From Bacteroidota bacterium (lineage in GTDB: Bacteria > Bacteroidota > Bacteroidia > Bacteroidales > UBA932), in NCBI GenBank assembly GCA_009778375.1, contig WRJW01000189.1:1-10148 (forward strand): DNA of 10,148 nt, in the 5' to 3' direction. A program made the translations under genes and the position numbers. How positions within the stretch are numbered: position 1 is the first letter of the stretch; the number at the start of each line of letters is the position of its first letter. The notes below the pieces were generated by a model, which was not told the origin of the DNA, did not search any database, and saw only the letters and a list, made by a program, of their open reading frames with translations. Below are positions 1 through 7,316 of the stretch, piece after piece.

Positions 1-224
1 AAAAATTAGAACCCGAATTTGAGAAAGCTTTGCAAGAAAACCGCCTGCTCATTCTTTCGCCTTTTGACGAAAGCGTAAAGCGTGTAACCACCCAAACCGC
101 CCAAACAAGAAACAGGTTAATGATAGATTTGGCAAATGAAATAACCGTAGGTTTTGCAAGTGCAGGCGGGCAGTTGGAAACTCTTTTACAAGGTGTAACA
201 AAACCGATAACCAGAATGGTATAA
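1..224 (+). CDS. DprA/SMF-like Rossmann-fold protein, C-terminal fragment (5' end outside window)
   Basis: The reading frame enters at the window edge (first full codon at base 3) and runs 73 residues to TAA at 222-224. The residues ILSPFDE, then TRNRLM, then LANEITVGFASAGGQLE follow the pattern of the DprA/SMF Rossmann domain, where a 'SPF' strand is followed by an invariant 'RN' pair and a Gly-rich loop that usually binds single-stranded DNA in DprA. It ends soon after that loop, so no C-terminal winged-helix domain like that of classical DprA is present. That suits the shorter DprA-like proteins rather than a full competence DprA, so I give no symbol. Its composition (about 41% GC by hand count, three of five Arg codons AGA or AGG) differs from the genes that follow. 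Function is inferred from the fold only; the missing N-terminus could change the assignment. Confidence 0.6.
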   Translation, partial: KLEPEFEKALQENRLLILSPFDESVKRVTTQTAQTRNRLMIDLANEITVGFASAGGQLETLLQGVTKPITRMV

Positions 225-243
225 TGGCAACGGAAAAAATCCC

Positions 244-251
244 TATCTTTG
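244..251 (+). promoter_or_regulatory. Bacteroidota -7 promoter box for the mutL operon
   Basis: TATCTTTG matches the Bacteroidota primary sigma factor -7 consensus TAnnTTTG at every fixed position. It lies in the only intergenic gap before the rightward operon, 18 bases before the ATG at 270, giving a leader of roughly 10-13 bases. No good TTTG -33 box is found 19-20 bases upstream (that region reads ATAATGG), so the promoter may be weak or need an activator. The box overlaps the alternative TTG start at 249, which argues for ATG 270 as the true start of the next gene. Confidence 0.55.
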
Positions 252-269
252 CTGAAACACATCAGCATT

Positions 270-659
270 ATGGCTTTTCGCATCAGTTTTTTTAAAACGC
301 CCAAACACAGGGTCTTTACCTATCGGCCTCTCTATTATGATCCCGAAAAAGAGGAGCGGGCGGAGCGTGCGGCCAAACTCCGCGCCCTCAGGGAGGCAGA
401 AAAGCAAAAAAAAGGGATACTCCTTACTCCGACTCCCTCAGATACGGATCCACGTACTCGGGAAGAGCGTCTTTACTATCCCGGCAGAAGTATTCGGGGG
501 AGTTTTCAACGTGCGCTCTACGAGAACCGCCGCCATGCCGGCGACAACCGGTTAGTGCGTATGGCAGTAATCCTATCCATTGCAGTACTGTTGATCGCCA
601 TCCTTTATTTTGCCAACGGACTGGGGATAATGTTCAAATTATTATCAAATACTCCATGA
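270..659 (+). CDS. Small single-span membrane protein leading the mutL operon, function unknown
   Basis: This is a 129-residue protein starting at ATG 270. A longer TTG start at 249 is rejected because it lies inside the apparent promoter. Residues 1-25 (MAFRISFFKTPKHRVFTYRP and LYYDP) look like the conserved N-terminal block of a short Bacteroidales protein family often seen beside mutL, which I recognise from memory only. Residues 26-50 are densely charged (many E, R, K) and probably helical. Residues 55-95 are polar and rich in Arg and Tyr. A hydrophobic stretch at about 97-123 (MAVILSIAVLLIAILYFANG) forms one likely transmembrane helix near the C-terminus, so the protein is probably tail-anchored with the charged part in the cytoplasm. 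mutL follows after 15 bases. No enzymatic motif is visible and I do not assign a function. Confidence 0.75.
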   Translation: MAFRISFFKTPKHRVFTYRPLYYDPEKEERAERAAKLRALREAEKQKKGILLTPTPSDTDPRTREERLYYPGRSIRGSFQRALYENRRHAGDNRLVRMAVILSIAVLLIAILYFANGLGIMFKLLSNTP

Positions 660-674
660 TCGTTACCCTATAAC

Positions 675-2417
675 ATGATTCAAATTCTCCCCGATCATAT
701 TGCCAATCGCATCGCCGCCGGAGAGGTGGTCCAGCGTCCCGCCTCTGTAGTCAAAGAGTTACTCGAAAATGCCGTAGATGCAGGCGCTACCCAAATCAGT
801 TTGGTTATAGAAGACGCCGGACGCAGCCTGATTCAATTGGTAGACAATGGTTGCGGGATGACTCCCAAAGAGGCGCGGATTGCCTTTGAACGACACGCCA
901 CTTCTAAAATTAGTCAGGTAGAAGATTTGGATTGTATTGAAACATTCGGTTTTAGGGGCGAAGCGTTGGCAGCCGTCGCCGCCGTGGCAGACCTGACGTT
1001 AAAAACACGAAAGAAAGAGGAGGAAACAGGTATTCAATTGCATATTCGAGGAGGTCAATACATCGACGAATCAGATGTTTCGTGTCAGGCGGGGGCCAAT
1101 TTCGAAGTCCGCAATCTTTTTTTTAATATGCCCGCCAGACGGAAGTTTTTGAAATCGGACGCCTCTGAGTTTAAACATATTGTAAACGCATTTACCCAAA
1201 TGGCTCTCTGTCGTTGCTCCATCGAGTTTTCCCTCATCCACAACGGAGAGGAGTTGTACCACCTGCCCCCCACCCCCCTCAAACAGAGGATCATGAGACT
1301 CTTAGGCAAAGAGATGAATCAAGAGTTGGTGGACTTTAAGGTTAACAGCTCTGTCGTTAATGTGTCGGGCTACATCGGCAAACCCGACAATGTCCGTAAA
1401 AGCTACGGAAATCAATTCTTTTTTATCAACGGGCGATTTTTTAAGAGCGCTTATTTTCAACGTTCCGTACTCAACGCCTATCAGGGAATGATTCCCGAAA
1501 ACAGTTGGCCATCGTGGTGCATTTTTATGGAGGTCGATCCCCGCGAAGTTGATGTAAACATTCATCCCGCCAAGACAGAGGTTAAAATCGAGAATGAGCA
1601 GATGATTTTTCAGATTCTTCAGGCATCCGTAAAAGAGGCGCTGGGAAAAAATGCCCTGGGGCCCAGCATCGATTTTGATATGGAAGGAGCGCCTTTAATC
1701 CCGCCTCTCCAACGCGGACTCTTTGCACCTCCCCCTAAAATTGACTTTGATCCGTTGTTTAATCCCTTTAACGAAGATCGGTTTAATAAACCTTTATTGT
1801 ACGACACCTCTCCAGAAATTTTTGCTTCGCCGCTTCAGATACAGACTCAACAACCTTCTGTTTGTCTGCTAAAAGGGAAATACCTGCTCACGCCCGTTAA
1901 ATCGGGACTATTGCTGGTACACCTGCAGCGGGCAAGACAGCGGGTTTGTTTCGAACATTATGTACATTTGATCTCCGCTCAGGAACGAGAAAGTCAGCAA
2001 AGCATTTTTCCGCAAGAATATACCATAAATCCGGCAAGTGTCCTCCTGTTTCAAGAGTGGCAAAAAGAATTGCTGCAAATGGGATTTGACATTCGACCCG
2101 CAGGCAAAGAGCATGTCGCAGTTTACGGCTTGCCTGTTGGTTATTCTACAGAGAACGATGATATTGCACAGATGATCCAACGGCTGGCCACCCAACTTGA
2201 CGAACAATCCCAAACGATTCGCCTTGAATGCGCGCAGGGAATTGCTTTAGCTTTAGCCTTGTCCGAAGCTCCCGCGATCTCAGGCCCGTTGCAGCCCGAA
2301 GAAGCCATGCAGTTTATCGGAAAACTCTTTGCCTGCGGCCAACCTGCCATTTCGCCCTTGGGCAAACCCTGTATGCGTATTATTTCCATGGAAGAAATCG
2401 ACCATTTTTTGAATTAA
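675..2417 (+). CDS. mutL: DNA mismatch repair protein MutL
   Basis: A 580-residue MutL, the ATPase that links MutS mismatch recognition to strand removal. The N-terminal GHKL ATPase domain (residues 1-330) is intact: E28 and N32 in KELLENAVDAGA, DNGCGM at 57-62, HATSKI at 74-79 and GFRGEAL at 92-98. The transducer half includes the DVNIHPAKTEVK segment at 293-304. A Pro/Phe-rich linker (about 330-395) leads to the dimerisation domain (about 396-580). The place where endonuclease-type MutL proteins carry DQHA(X)2E(X)4E reads HLQRARQRVCFE (416-427), so the metal-site residues are absent apart from the last Glu. The C-terminal ACHxA and C(P/N)HGRP motifs are also replaced, by LECAQGIA and SPLGKPC. 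The protein is therefore probably not itself the nicking enzyme. It sits 15 bases after the small membrane protein and 18 before the rhomboid gene. Confidence 0.95.
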   Translation: MIQILPDHIANRIAAGEVVQRPASVVKELLENAVDAGATQISLVIEDAGRSLIQLVDNGCGMTPKEARIAFERHATSKISQVEDLDCIETFGFRGEALAAVAAVADLTLKTRKKEEETGIQLHIRGGQYIDESDVSCQAGANFEVRNLFFNMPARRKFLKSDASEFKHIVNAFTQMALCRCSIEFSLIHNGEELYHLPPTPLKQRIMRLLGKEMNQELVDFKVNSSVVNVSGYIGKPDNVRKSYGNQFFFINGRFFKSAYFQRSVLNAYQGMIPENSWPSWCIFMEVDPREVDVNIHPAKTEVKIENEQMIFQILQASVKEALGKNALGPSIDFDMEGAPLIPPLQRGLFAPPPKIDFDPLFNPFNEDRFNKPLLYDTSPEIFASPLQIQTQQPSVCLLKGKYLLTPVKSGLLLVHLQRARQRVCFEHYVHLISAQERESQQSIFPQEYTINPASVLLFQEWQKELLQMGFDIRPAGKEHVAVYGLPVGYSTENDDIAQMIQRLATQLDEQSQTIRLECAQGIALALALSEAPAISGPLQPEEAMQFIGKLFACGQPAISPLGKPCMRIISMEEIDHFLN

Positions 2418-2435
2418 AAGAACCTCTATAACGAT

Positions 2436-3098
2436 ATGAATTATTATCAAAGCAGAAATCCCTTTGCCAATATGCAGCCGGTCATCAAAAACCTCCTGAT
2501 GATCAACGCGATTATGTTGCTGGCTACCTATATAATCGGAGACGTAATGTACCAAAAATTGGGTCTCTTTTATCCCGCCTCCCCGTTCTTTAAGCCCTAC
2601 CAGTTTATCACGCATATATTTATGCACGGAAACTTTGTACACCTCTTCTTTAACATGTATGCGTTGTGGATTTTTGGTTCAGCATTAGAATACACATGGG
2701 GAAGCAAGCGTTTTTTCCTCTTTTATATGGCCACCGGCTTGGGTGCCGCAGCCTTTCATACCTTTGTGCTTTGGCTCACTTCCCAATCGATGCCCGCCCA
2801 TTCTATGGACTATTACCAGATGCTGATGACCCCTACGGTGGGCGCTTCGGGCGCCATATACGGGGTACTTTTGGGGTACGGGATGCTCTTCCCCAACAAT
2901 GTGTTGCAGCTTCTATTTCCACCAATTGCCTTAAAAGCCAAATGGTTTGTGCTGATTTATGGCATGCTTGAACTCATTTTGGGCATTACCGACCGCGGAA
3001 GCAATGTAGCTCATTTTGCCCATTTGGGCGGAATGATTTTTGCCTGGTTGCTGATTTGGTACTGGCGCAAGAAAAACCGAAACCGGATCTACTTTTAA
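2436..3098 (+). CDS. Rhomboid family intramembrane serine protease
   Basis: A 220-residue polytopic membrane protein with about six hydrophobic segments. The rhomboid signature is complete: the HxxxN pair H69 and N73 (HLFFN) that forms the oxyanion site, the catalytic serine S138 in GASG (136-139) and the catalytic histidine H196 in the AHLGG motif near the C-terminus. These predict an active protease that cuts transmembrane substrates within the inner membrane. The W-x-x-G-x-x-x-E motif in loop 1 (WIFGSALE, 78-85) also fits the family. The basic C-terminal tail (RKKNRNR) is probably cytoplasmic. Substrates are unknown; the gene is part of the mutL run and lies 15 bases before the membrane-anchored EEP protein. 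From memory, many Bacteroidales carry two rhomboid genes in tandem at this place, whereas only one is present here. Confidence 0.93.
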   Translation: MNYYQSRNPFANMQPVIKNLLMINAIMLLATYIIGDVMYQKLGLFYPASPFFKPYQFITHIFMHGNFVHLFFNMYALWIFGSALEYTWGSKRFFLFYMATGLGAAAFHTFVLWLTSQSMPAHSMDYYQMLMTPTVGASGAIYGVLLGYGMLFPNNVLQLLFPPIALKAKWFVLIYGMLELILGITDRGSNVAHFAHLGGMIFAWLLIWYWRKKNRNRIYF

Positions 3099-3113
3099 AG
3101 TCATACCTTTAAG

Positions 3114-4175
3114 ATGAAGGCCCTCTCCTTTCTCCTGCGTTGGTTCCTGAAAATCATCACTTTCATTTTGGGAATAGCCCTGGTCTTTGCCTGCGGTTGT
3201 GTATACATCAGTCCAACCATTACCTGGATTCCGGCCTTTTTTGGACTTTATTTTGTACCCTTAGTTTTGGTCAACCTGCTACTGCTCCTTTTGGGCCTGC
3301 TCAAACGTTCTAACGCCACCTGGATTCCTTTTATTTGCCTGCTGCCTGCCCTCCTTTTTGCAGATCTTTTTGTGCGCTGGAGCCGGCCCCAAGAGGCCGA
3401 ATCCGGAGTATCGCTTAAAATTGCCACTTATAATGTATGTAATTTTCAGGGTTATGAAAAAAAAACGCGGGAAGAGACCTTAGTAGAAATCAGTCGGGTC
3501 TTAGACGCCTCACACATCGACGTGGTATGCATGCAGGAGTTTTTTTATCCCGACACCGCCCAAATAGCCCGACTCTTTGGGGCTTATCCATATCAATGCT
3601 TTAGTCAAAAGAATCAAAAAAAATCGTACCGGGGAAACGTCATTTTTAGCCGTTTTCCTATTGTTGCCGTGGGCGAATTAACACTTCCCAACACTTTTAG
3701 AACCTGCATTTATGCCGACCTTAACTTCCATGGACGAATCATCAGAGTTTATACGACTCATTTAGAATCCAACAATATATCCCTCAATGCTATGGTTGAC
3801 CGGATACGGGAAATTCCCGAAAATCCCGACGAGATTATCCGGGCCCATAGACGGATTCGGGATGCGTTCCAAATTCGGGCACTGCAGGTAGAAATCGTTG
3901 CTGACCATCTGCAAACCACAGATATTCCCTTTTTATTCTGCGGAGATTTAAACGACACCCCAACTTCCTACACCTACCACCGGCTGCAAAAAGGGTTAAA
4001 CGACAGTTTCAAGTATGGAGGAAAAGGATTCGGGGCTACTTTTCGTTACCTCTGGCCGGCACTCAGGATTGATTATATATTTTATAACCAAAGCTTTAAT
4101 ATGCGTTCTCACCAAACCCTTAAAGTCCCCTTTTCCGACCATTATCCGGTGGTCGTCGAACTTTTCGTATTATGA
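3114..4175 (+). CDS. Membrane-anchored endonuclease/exonuclease/phosphatase (EEP) family protein
   Basis: A 353-residue protein with two parts. Residues 1-88 contain three hydrophobic helices (about 11-31, 38-62 and 70-88). Residues 100-353 form an EEP-fold metal-dependent phosphoesterase domain. The EEP landmarks are in order: IATYNVCNF (103-111, with the metal-site Asn), the metal-binding E142 in CMQEFF, H216 in TTHLES, GDLND (277-281) and the closing catalytic SDHYPV (341-346). All core residues are present, so an active hydrolase is expected. With two or more spans before it, the catalytic domain could face either side of the inner membrane. The family cuts substrates from DNA to phospholipids and inositol phosphates, so the substrate cannot be stated. 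A nine-A run at 3457-3465 lies in the linker before the domain. Its stop overlaps the next start as ATGA at 4172-4175, implying translational coupling with tsaC. Confidence 0.9.
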   Translation: MKALSFLLRWFLKIITFILGIALVFACGCVYISPTITWIPAFFGLYFVPLVLVNLLLLLLGLLKRSNATWIPFICLLPALLFADLFVRWSRPQEAESGVSLKIATYNVCNFQGYEKKTREETLVEISRVLDASHIDVVCMQEFFYPDTAQIARLFGAYPYQCFSQKNQKKSYRGNVIFSRFPIVAVGELTLPNTFRTCIYADLNFHGRIIRVYTTHLESNNISLNAMVDRIREIPENPDEIIRAHRRIRDAFQIRALQVEIVADHLQTTDIPFLFCGDLNDTPTSYTYHRLQKGLNDSFKYGGKGFGATFRYLWPALRIDYIFYNQSFNMRSHQTLKVPFSDHYPVVVELFVL

Positions 4176-4759
4176 TACACAGCGAAATCAAAAAGGCCTT
4201 AGCCATCTTAAATCGGGGAGGAATCATCCTCTACCCCACCGACACCGTTTGGGGCTTGGGCTGCGACGCGACCTTCAGCGCAGCCGTGCATAAAATCATC
4301 GGGTTGAAAGGACGATCGGAGCGTCAAAGTTTTATCCTGTTGGCAGACTCCGTGGCGCAAATCGAACGGTATGTAACGCAAGTTCCCGAAATCGCTTACT
4401 CCCTAATCGAAGTCAGCGACACCCCCCTAACTATTATTTATCCGGACGCCCGATCTGCTGCTCAACACCCCGACGGGTTGGCGCCCGAAGTCCTTGCGCC
4501 GGACGGCAGCGTAGCCATTCGGGTGGTACGCCACCCTTTTTGCTCCATGCTGTTGCAACAATTTCGCAAGCCGATTGTCTCTACGTCAGCCAACTTCACC
4601 GGTCGGCTCGCCCCCGAACATTTTGACTCCATAGACCCTAAGTTGCGCCAACAAGTAGATTATTGCGTAGACCCCGCCTGCGAACCCCCCGCCACCGGAA
4701 AACCTTCCTCCATCCTCAAACTCGGATGCAACGGCGAGGTCCAAATCATCCGAAAATAG
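4172..4759 (+). CDS. tsaC: L-threonylcarbamoyladenylate synthase (TsaC/YrdC type)
   Basis: A 195-residue YrdC-domain protein that makes threonylcarbamoyl-AMP from threonine, bicarbonate and ATP, the first step of N6-threonylcarbamoyladenosine (t6A37) formation on tRNAs reading ANN codons. The diagnostic parts are GGIILYPTDTVWGLGCDA (16-33), the K-x-R pair K46 and R48 within LKGRSERQSF, SVAIRVVRHP (113-122), STSAN (137-141) and GKPSSIL near the C-terminus. The length is that of the short TsaC form with no Sua5 C-terminal domain. The start at ATG 4172 overlaps the EEP stop codon. The thioesterase gene follows after nine bases. The assignment is firm at family level; the symbol follows E. coli naming. 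Confidence 0.93.
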   Translation: MIHSEIKKALAILNRGGIILYPTDTVWGLGCDATFSAAVHKIIGLKGRSERQSFILLADSVAQIERYVTQVPEIAYSLIEVSDTPLTIIYPDARSAAQHPDGLAPEVLAPDGSVAIRVVRHPFCSMLLQQFRKPIVSTSANFTGRLAPEHFDSIDPKLRQQVDYCVDPACEPPATGKPSSILKLGCNGEVQIIRK

Positions 4760-4768
4760 CCTATATAT

Positions 4769-5167
4769 ATGCATAAATTCCCCATTCAAATCCGCTTTAA
4801 CGACGTTGATATGCTTGGCCACGTAAACAACGTGATCTACGGCCACTACTTTGATTTGGCGCGCCACGATTTTATGATGAAAACCCTTGGAGGCGTCATC
4901 GACCTGCGACACAGCCGCCGGATCCTTATTATGGTGCACACCGAGTATGACTTTGTGCGACCCTCTTTTTTAACAGATCTGCTTTATGTGGAGACCGCTT
5001 TGCACCGCATCGGCAAAAAAAGCGTCCACTTTACGCAACAGATCGTAGACAACAAGGGCATCATTCGCGTCAAGAGCCTCAGCGTCATGTCTACCTACGA
5101 CAAAGAGACAGGATCCTCTTTTGAGATCACTCCGGAGTGGGAACAAATGCTAAGAAAAACCTGTTGA
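4769..5167 (+). CDS. Acyl-CoA thioesterase, 4HBT hotdog family
   Basis: A 132-residue single hotdog-fold protein. FNDVDMLGHVNNVIYGHYFDLAR (read as 10-32) is the 4-hydroxybenzoyl-CoA thioesterase (4HBT) signature. D14 aligns with the catalytic aspartate of the Pseudomonas enzyme, followed by the GHVNN turn and a long helix ending in LAR. Such proteins hydrolyse fatty acyl- or aryl-CoA thioesters in the cytoplasm as homo-oligomers; chain preference cannot be read here. It resembles FadM/YbgC-like proteins but I would not choose between them. It is the last gene of the rightward run. Its final 41 bases overlap the 3' end of the opposing rsmE gene. No intrinsic terminator is seen at the junction. 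Confidence 0.88.
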   Translation: MHKFPIQIRFNDVDMLGHVNNVIYGHYFDLARHDFMMKTLGGVIDLRHSRRILIMVHTEYDFVRPSFLTDLLYVETALHRIGKKSVHFTQQIVDNKGIIRVKSLSVMSTYDKETGSSFEITPEWEQMLRKTC

Positions 5168-5912
5168 CGTTTGGTGTAGGGCAATTATGGTATTCAACAT
5201 TCCCAAACAGGTACGCCCCTATGGCCGCGGTAAGTGCGGCGGTTTCTGTGCGCAGGCGAGAAGCGCCCAAGTGAATTGATTGAAAGCCTTTGGCTTCTGC
5301 TAAAGATACCTCTTCGGGAGAAAAATCCCCTTCTGGACCTATTAAGATCAGCATCCTGTGTGACGGAGAGGCAGATAACGCTTCTTGCAGCGATATGCGG
5401 GCCCCTCCGCCGCAGTGAGCCATCAGTTTTATCCCGTCAAAGGGTCGATCCATAAACGCTTCCAACGATATGGCCGGATGAATCAACGGCAACCGGGCTT
5501 TGAGCGACTGTTTCATCGCAGATACCGCAATCCGCTGGATGCGGTCGGTTTTATAGACTTTTCGTTCGGACCGGGCGGCAATGAGGGGGGTAATTTCGTC
5601 TACCCCTACTTCGGTACATTTTTCCACCATCCATTCGTATCGGTCGCTGTTTTTGGTCGGAGCCACCGCCAAATGTACATAATAGGAACGGGCGCCCCAA
5701 TCATCAAACCGTTCTTCTATCTGCAACAGACACGCCCTATCAGCCGCCTGCGCCACCGCAGCCCGCCAAAGCGTTCCCTTTCCGTCGGTCAAATATACCG
5801 TATCTCCCTTGACCAACCGCAACACCCGCACGCCATGTTTGGATTCTTCTTCGGAAAGCAGGTAGGTAGAACCTGTGGCGCCGTCTATCTCCGGAGTATA
5901 AAAAAGATGCAT
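5127..5912 (-). CDS. rsmE: 16S rRNA (uracil(1498)-N(3))-methyltransferase RsmE
   Basis: A 261-residue SPOUT-class methyltransferase that methylates N3 of U1498 in the 30S decoding region using S-adenosylmethionine. The N-terminal PUA-like domain begins MHLFYTPEI and carries SKHGVRVLRL (24-33). The trefoil-knot domain follows with EKCTEVGVDEITPL (97-110), AMKQSLKARLP (132-142), IGPEGDFSPEE (191-201) and LGASRLRTETAAL (215-227), all standard RsmE motifs that build the SAM pocket. The start is ATG 5912, two bases beyond the radA stop; a GTG ten codons upstream would overlap radA and is less likely. The C-terminus extends about 22 residues past the usual knot helix (from YHNCPTPN on), and its last dozen residues are encoded antisense to the thioesterase gene. 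It is co-transcribed with radA. Confidence 0.94.
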   Translation of the reverse strand: MHLFYTPEIDGATGSTYLLSEEESKHGVRVLRLVKGDTVYLTDGKGTLWRAAVAQAADRACLLQIEERFDDWGARSYYVHLAVAPTKNSDRYEWMVEKCTEVGVDEITPLIAARSERKVYKTDRIQRIAVSAMKQSLKARLPLIHPAISLEAFMDRPFDGIKLMAHCGGGARISLQEALSASPSHRMLILIGPEGDFSPEEVSLAEAKGFQSIHLGASRLRTETAALTAAIGAYLFGNVEYHNCPTPNVNRFFLAFVPTPE

Positions 5913-5914
5913 GA

Positions 5915-7297
5915 CTATCCCCTCCCCGATACGACCCTGCACAACCCGCCCATGTCGGCCAAAGAGATTACTTTAATTTTTTTACCCAACTCCGCATCTA
6001 TTTTTCCACTGAATTTGGAGACATAGATCGATTCAAATCCCAACTTTTGCGCCTCGGCAATCCTCCGGTCAATATGGGCCACCGGACGGACTTCACCGCT
6101 CAACCCCACTTCCGCCGCAAAACAGGTGCGTGGGGGTAAGGGGAGGTCAAAATTAGACGAGAGAATTGCTGCCGTAACGGCCAAATCCACCGCCGGATCG
6201 TTGACCTTTAATCCTCCCGCCATGTTTAAAAAAACATCTTTTACCGACAGTTTAAAACCTGCCCGTTTCTCCAACACCGCCAGCAACATATTCAGGCGGC
6301 GGGTGTCAAAACCGGTAGCAGAACGTTGGGGCGTACCGTACGCCGCTGTACTGACCAAGGCCTGCGTTTCGATTAAAAAGGGACGGCTCCCGTCGACCAT
6401 GGCCGCCACCGCAATTCCGCTCAACGATTCGGCGTGCATGGGAATCAATATTTCGGAGGGATTACTTACGGGACGCAGGCCATTTTGCAGCATCTCAAAA
6501 ATCGCCAGTTCCGCCACCGAGCCAAACCTATTCTTTATCCCACGCAAAATCCGGTAACTGTTTTTGCTGTCGCCCTCAAACTGCAATACCACATCTACAA
6601 TATGTTCCAACACTTTAGGACCTGCAATACTCCCCTCTTTGGTAATGTGTCCAATCAGGATCACCGGCGTATTCCGCTCTTTGGCGTACTGCAACAGCCG
6701 CGCCGCACACTCCCGAATCTGCGAAACAGAACCCGGAGAAGAGTCCAAATGGTGGCTGTACATCGTTTGGATGGAGTCGATGACGATCAGCGCCGGATTC
6801 ACTTCCTGAGCATGTTGCAAGATGTTTTCGAGCAGCGTCTCGCATAAAATATAGCAATGATCCGTAGCCTGTTCGGGCGGAGCCAATCGGTTAGCCCGCA
6901 ACTTAATCTGACGGGCGCTCTCTTCGCCGGAAACATAAAGCGTTTTTAAATGAGGACAATACAAAGGAATTTGCAGGCTCAGGGTAGACTTTCCAATCCC
7001 CGGTTCCCCGCCCAGCAATACTATGGAGCCTTCTACCAATCCTCCGCCCAGCAGTCTGTCTACCTCTGCATTATTTAACGATATGCGCGCCTCTTTAGAA
7101 AAAGTCACCTCCGGCAACGCCACCGGTTTGGACTTTGAGGGGCTGCTCCCACCGACTTGGTGGAGACCTTCCGGCTCTTTGGCCAAGACCTCTTCGATCA
7201 TCGAATTCCACGCCCCGCAAGAGGGACAGCGACCCAACCATTTGGCCGACTCGTAGCCGCAATCCTGGCAAAACCATGCTTTCTTTATTTTTGTCAT
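5915..7297 (-). CDS. radA: DNA repair protein RadA (Sms), branch-migration ATPase
   Basis: A 460-residue RadA, a RecA-like hexameric helicase that drives branch migration of recombination intermediates and helps recover stalled forks. It has the normal four parts: a C4 zinc finger with C10, C13, C24 and C27; an ATPase domain with Walker A GEPGIGKST (97-105) and Walker B around LIVIDSIQT (170-178); the RadA-specific KNRFG motif (255-259); and a Lon-protease-like C-terminal domain (about 285-460) that serves as a scaffold. The start is ATG 7297, which puts the zinc finger at the usual distance; the open frame continues upstream to a GTG at 7372, but that would pass through the apparent promoter. 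radA leads rsmE, with two bases between the genes. Confidence 0.96.
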   Translation of the reverse strand: MTKIKKAWFCQDCGYESAKWLGRCPSCGAWNSMIEEVLAKEPEGLHQVGGSSPSKSKPVALPEVTFSKEARISLNNAEVDRLLGGGLVEGSIVLLGGEPGIGKSTLSLQIPLYCPHLKTLYVSGEESARQIKLRANRLAPPEQATDHCYILCETLLENILQHAQEVNPALIVIDSIQTMYSHHLDSSPGSVSQIRECAARLLQYAKERNTPVILIGHITKEGSIAGPKVLEHIVDVVLQFEGDSKNSYRILRGIKNRFGSVAELAIFEMLQNGLRPVSNPSEILIPMHAESLSGIAVAAMVDGSRPFLIETQALVSTAAYGTPQRSATGFDTRRLNMLLAVLEKRAGFKLSVKDVFLNMAGGLKVNDPAVDLAVTAAILSSNFDLPLPPRTCFAAEVGLSGEVRPVAHIDRRIAEAQKLGFESIYVSKFSGKIDAELGKKIKVISLADMGGLCRVVSGRG

Positions 7298-7316
7298 AAC
7301 GCTACATATTCGACCT

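Noticed and set aside
124..131. TAGATTTG, a perfect -7 box match.
   Set aside because: It is inside the DprA-like coding region, about 140 bases before the next start, and a better placed box occurs at 244-251.
3104..3111. TACCTTTA just before the EEP gene, one base from the -7 consensus.
   Set aside because: It lies two bases before the ATG at 3114, so transcription would begin inside the coding sequence.
5224..5240. Inverted repeat GCCGC/GCGGC downstream of the thioesterase gene.
   Set aside because: A five-pair stem without a T run, inside a conserved Ala-rich segment of RsmE; probably due to coding.
5913..5942. A longer RsmE starting at GTG 5942.
   Set aside because: RsmE proteins typically begin with a MHLFY-like sequence, which is exactly what the ATG at 5912 gives; the extension would overlap radA.
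5385..6026. A 213-codon plus-strand open frame opposite rsmE.
   Set aside because: It crosses the rsmE/radA junction antisense to two well-recognised proteins, is rich in His, Arg, Pro and Phe as expected for a shadow frame, and has no family resemblance.
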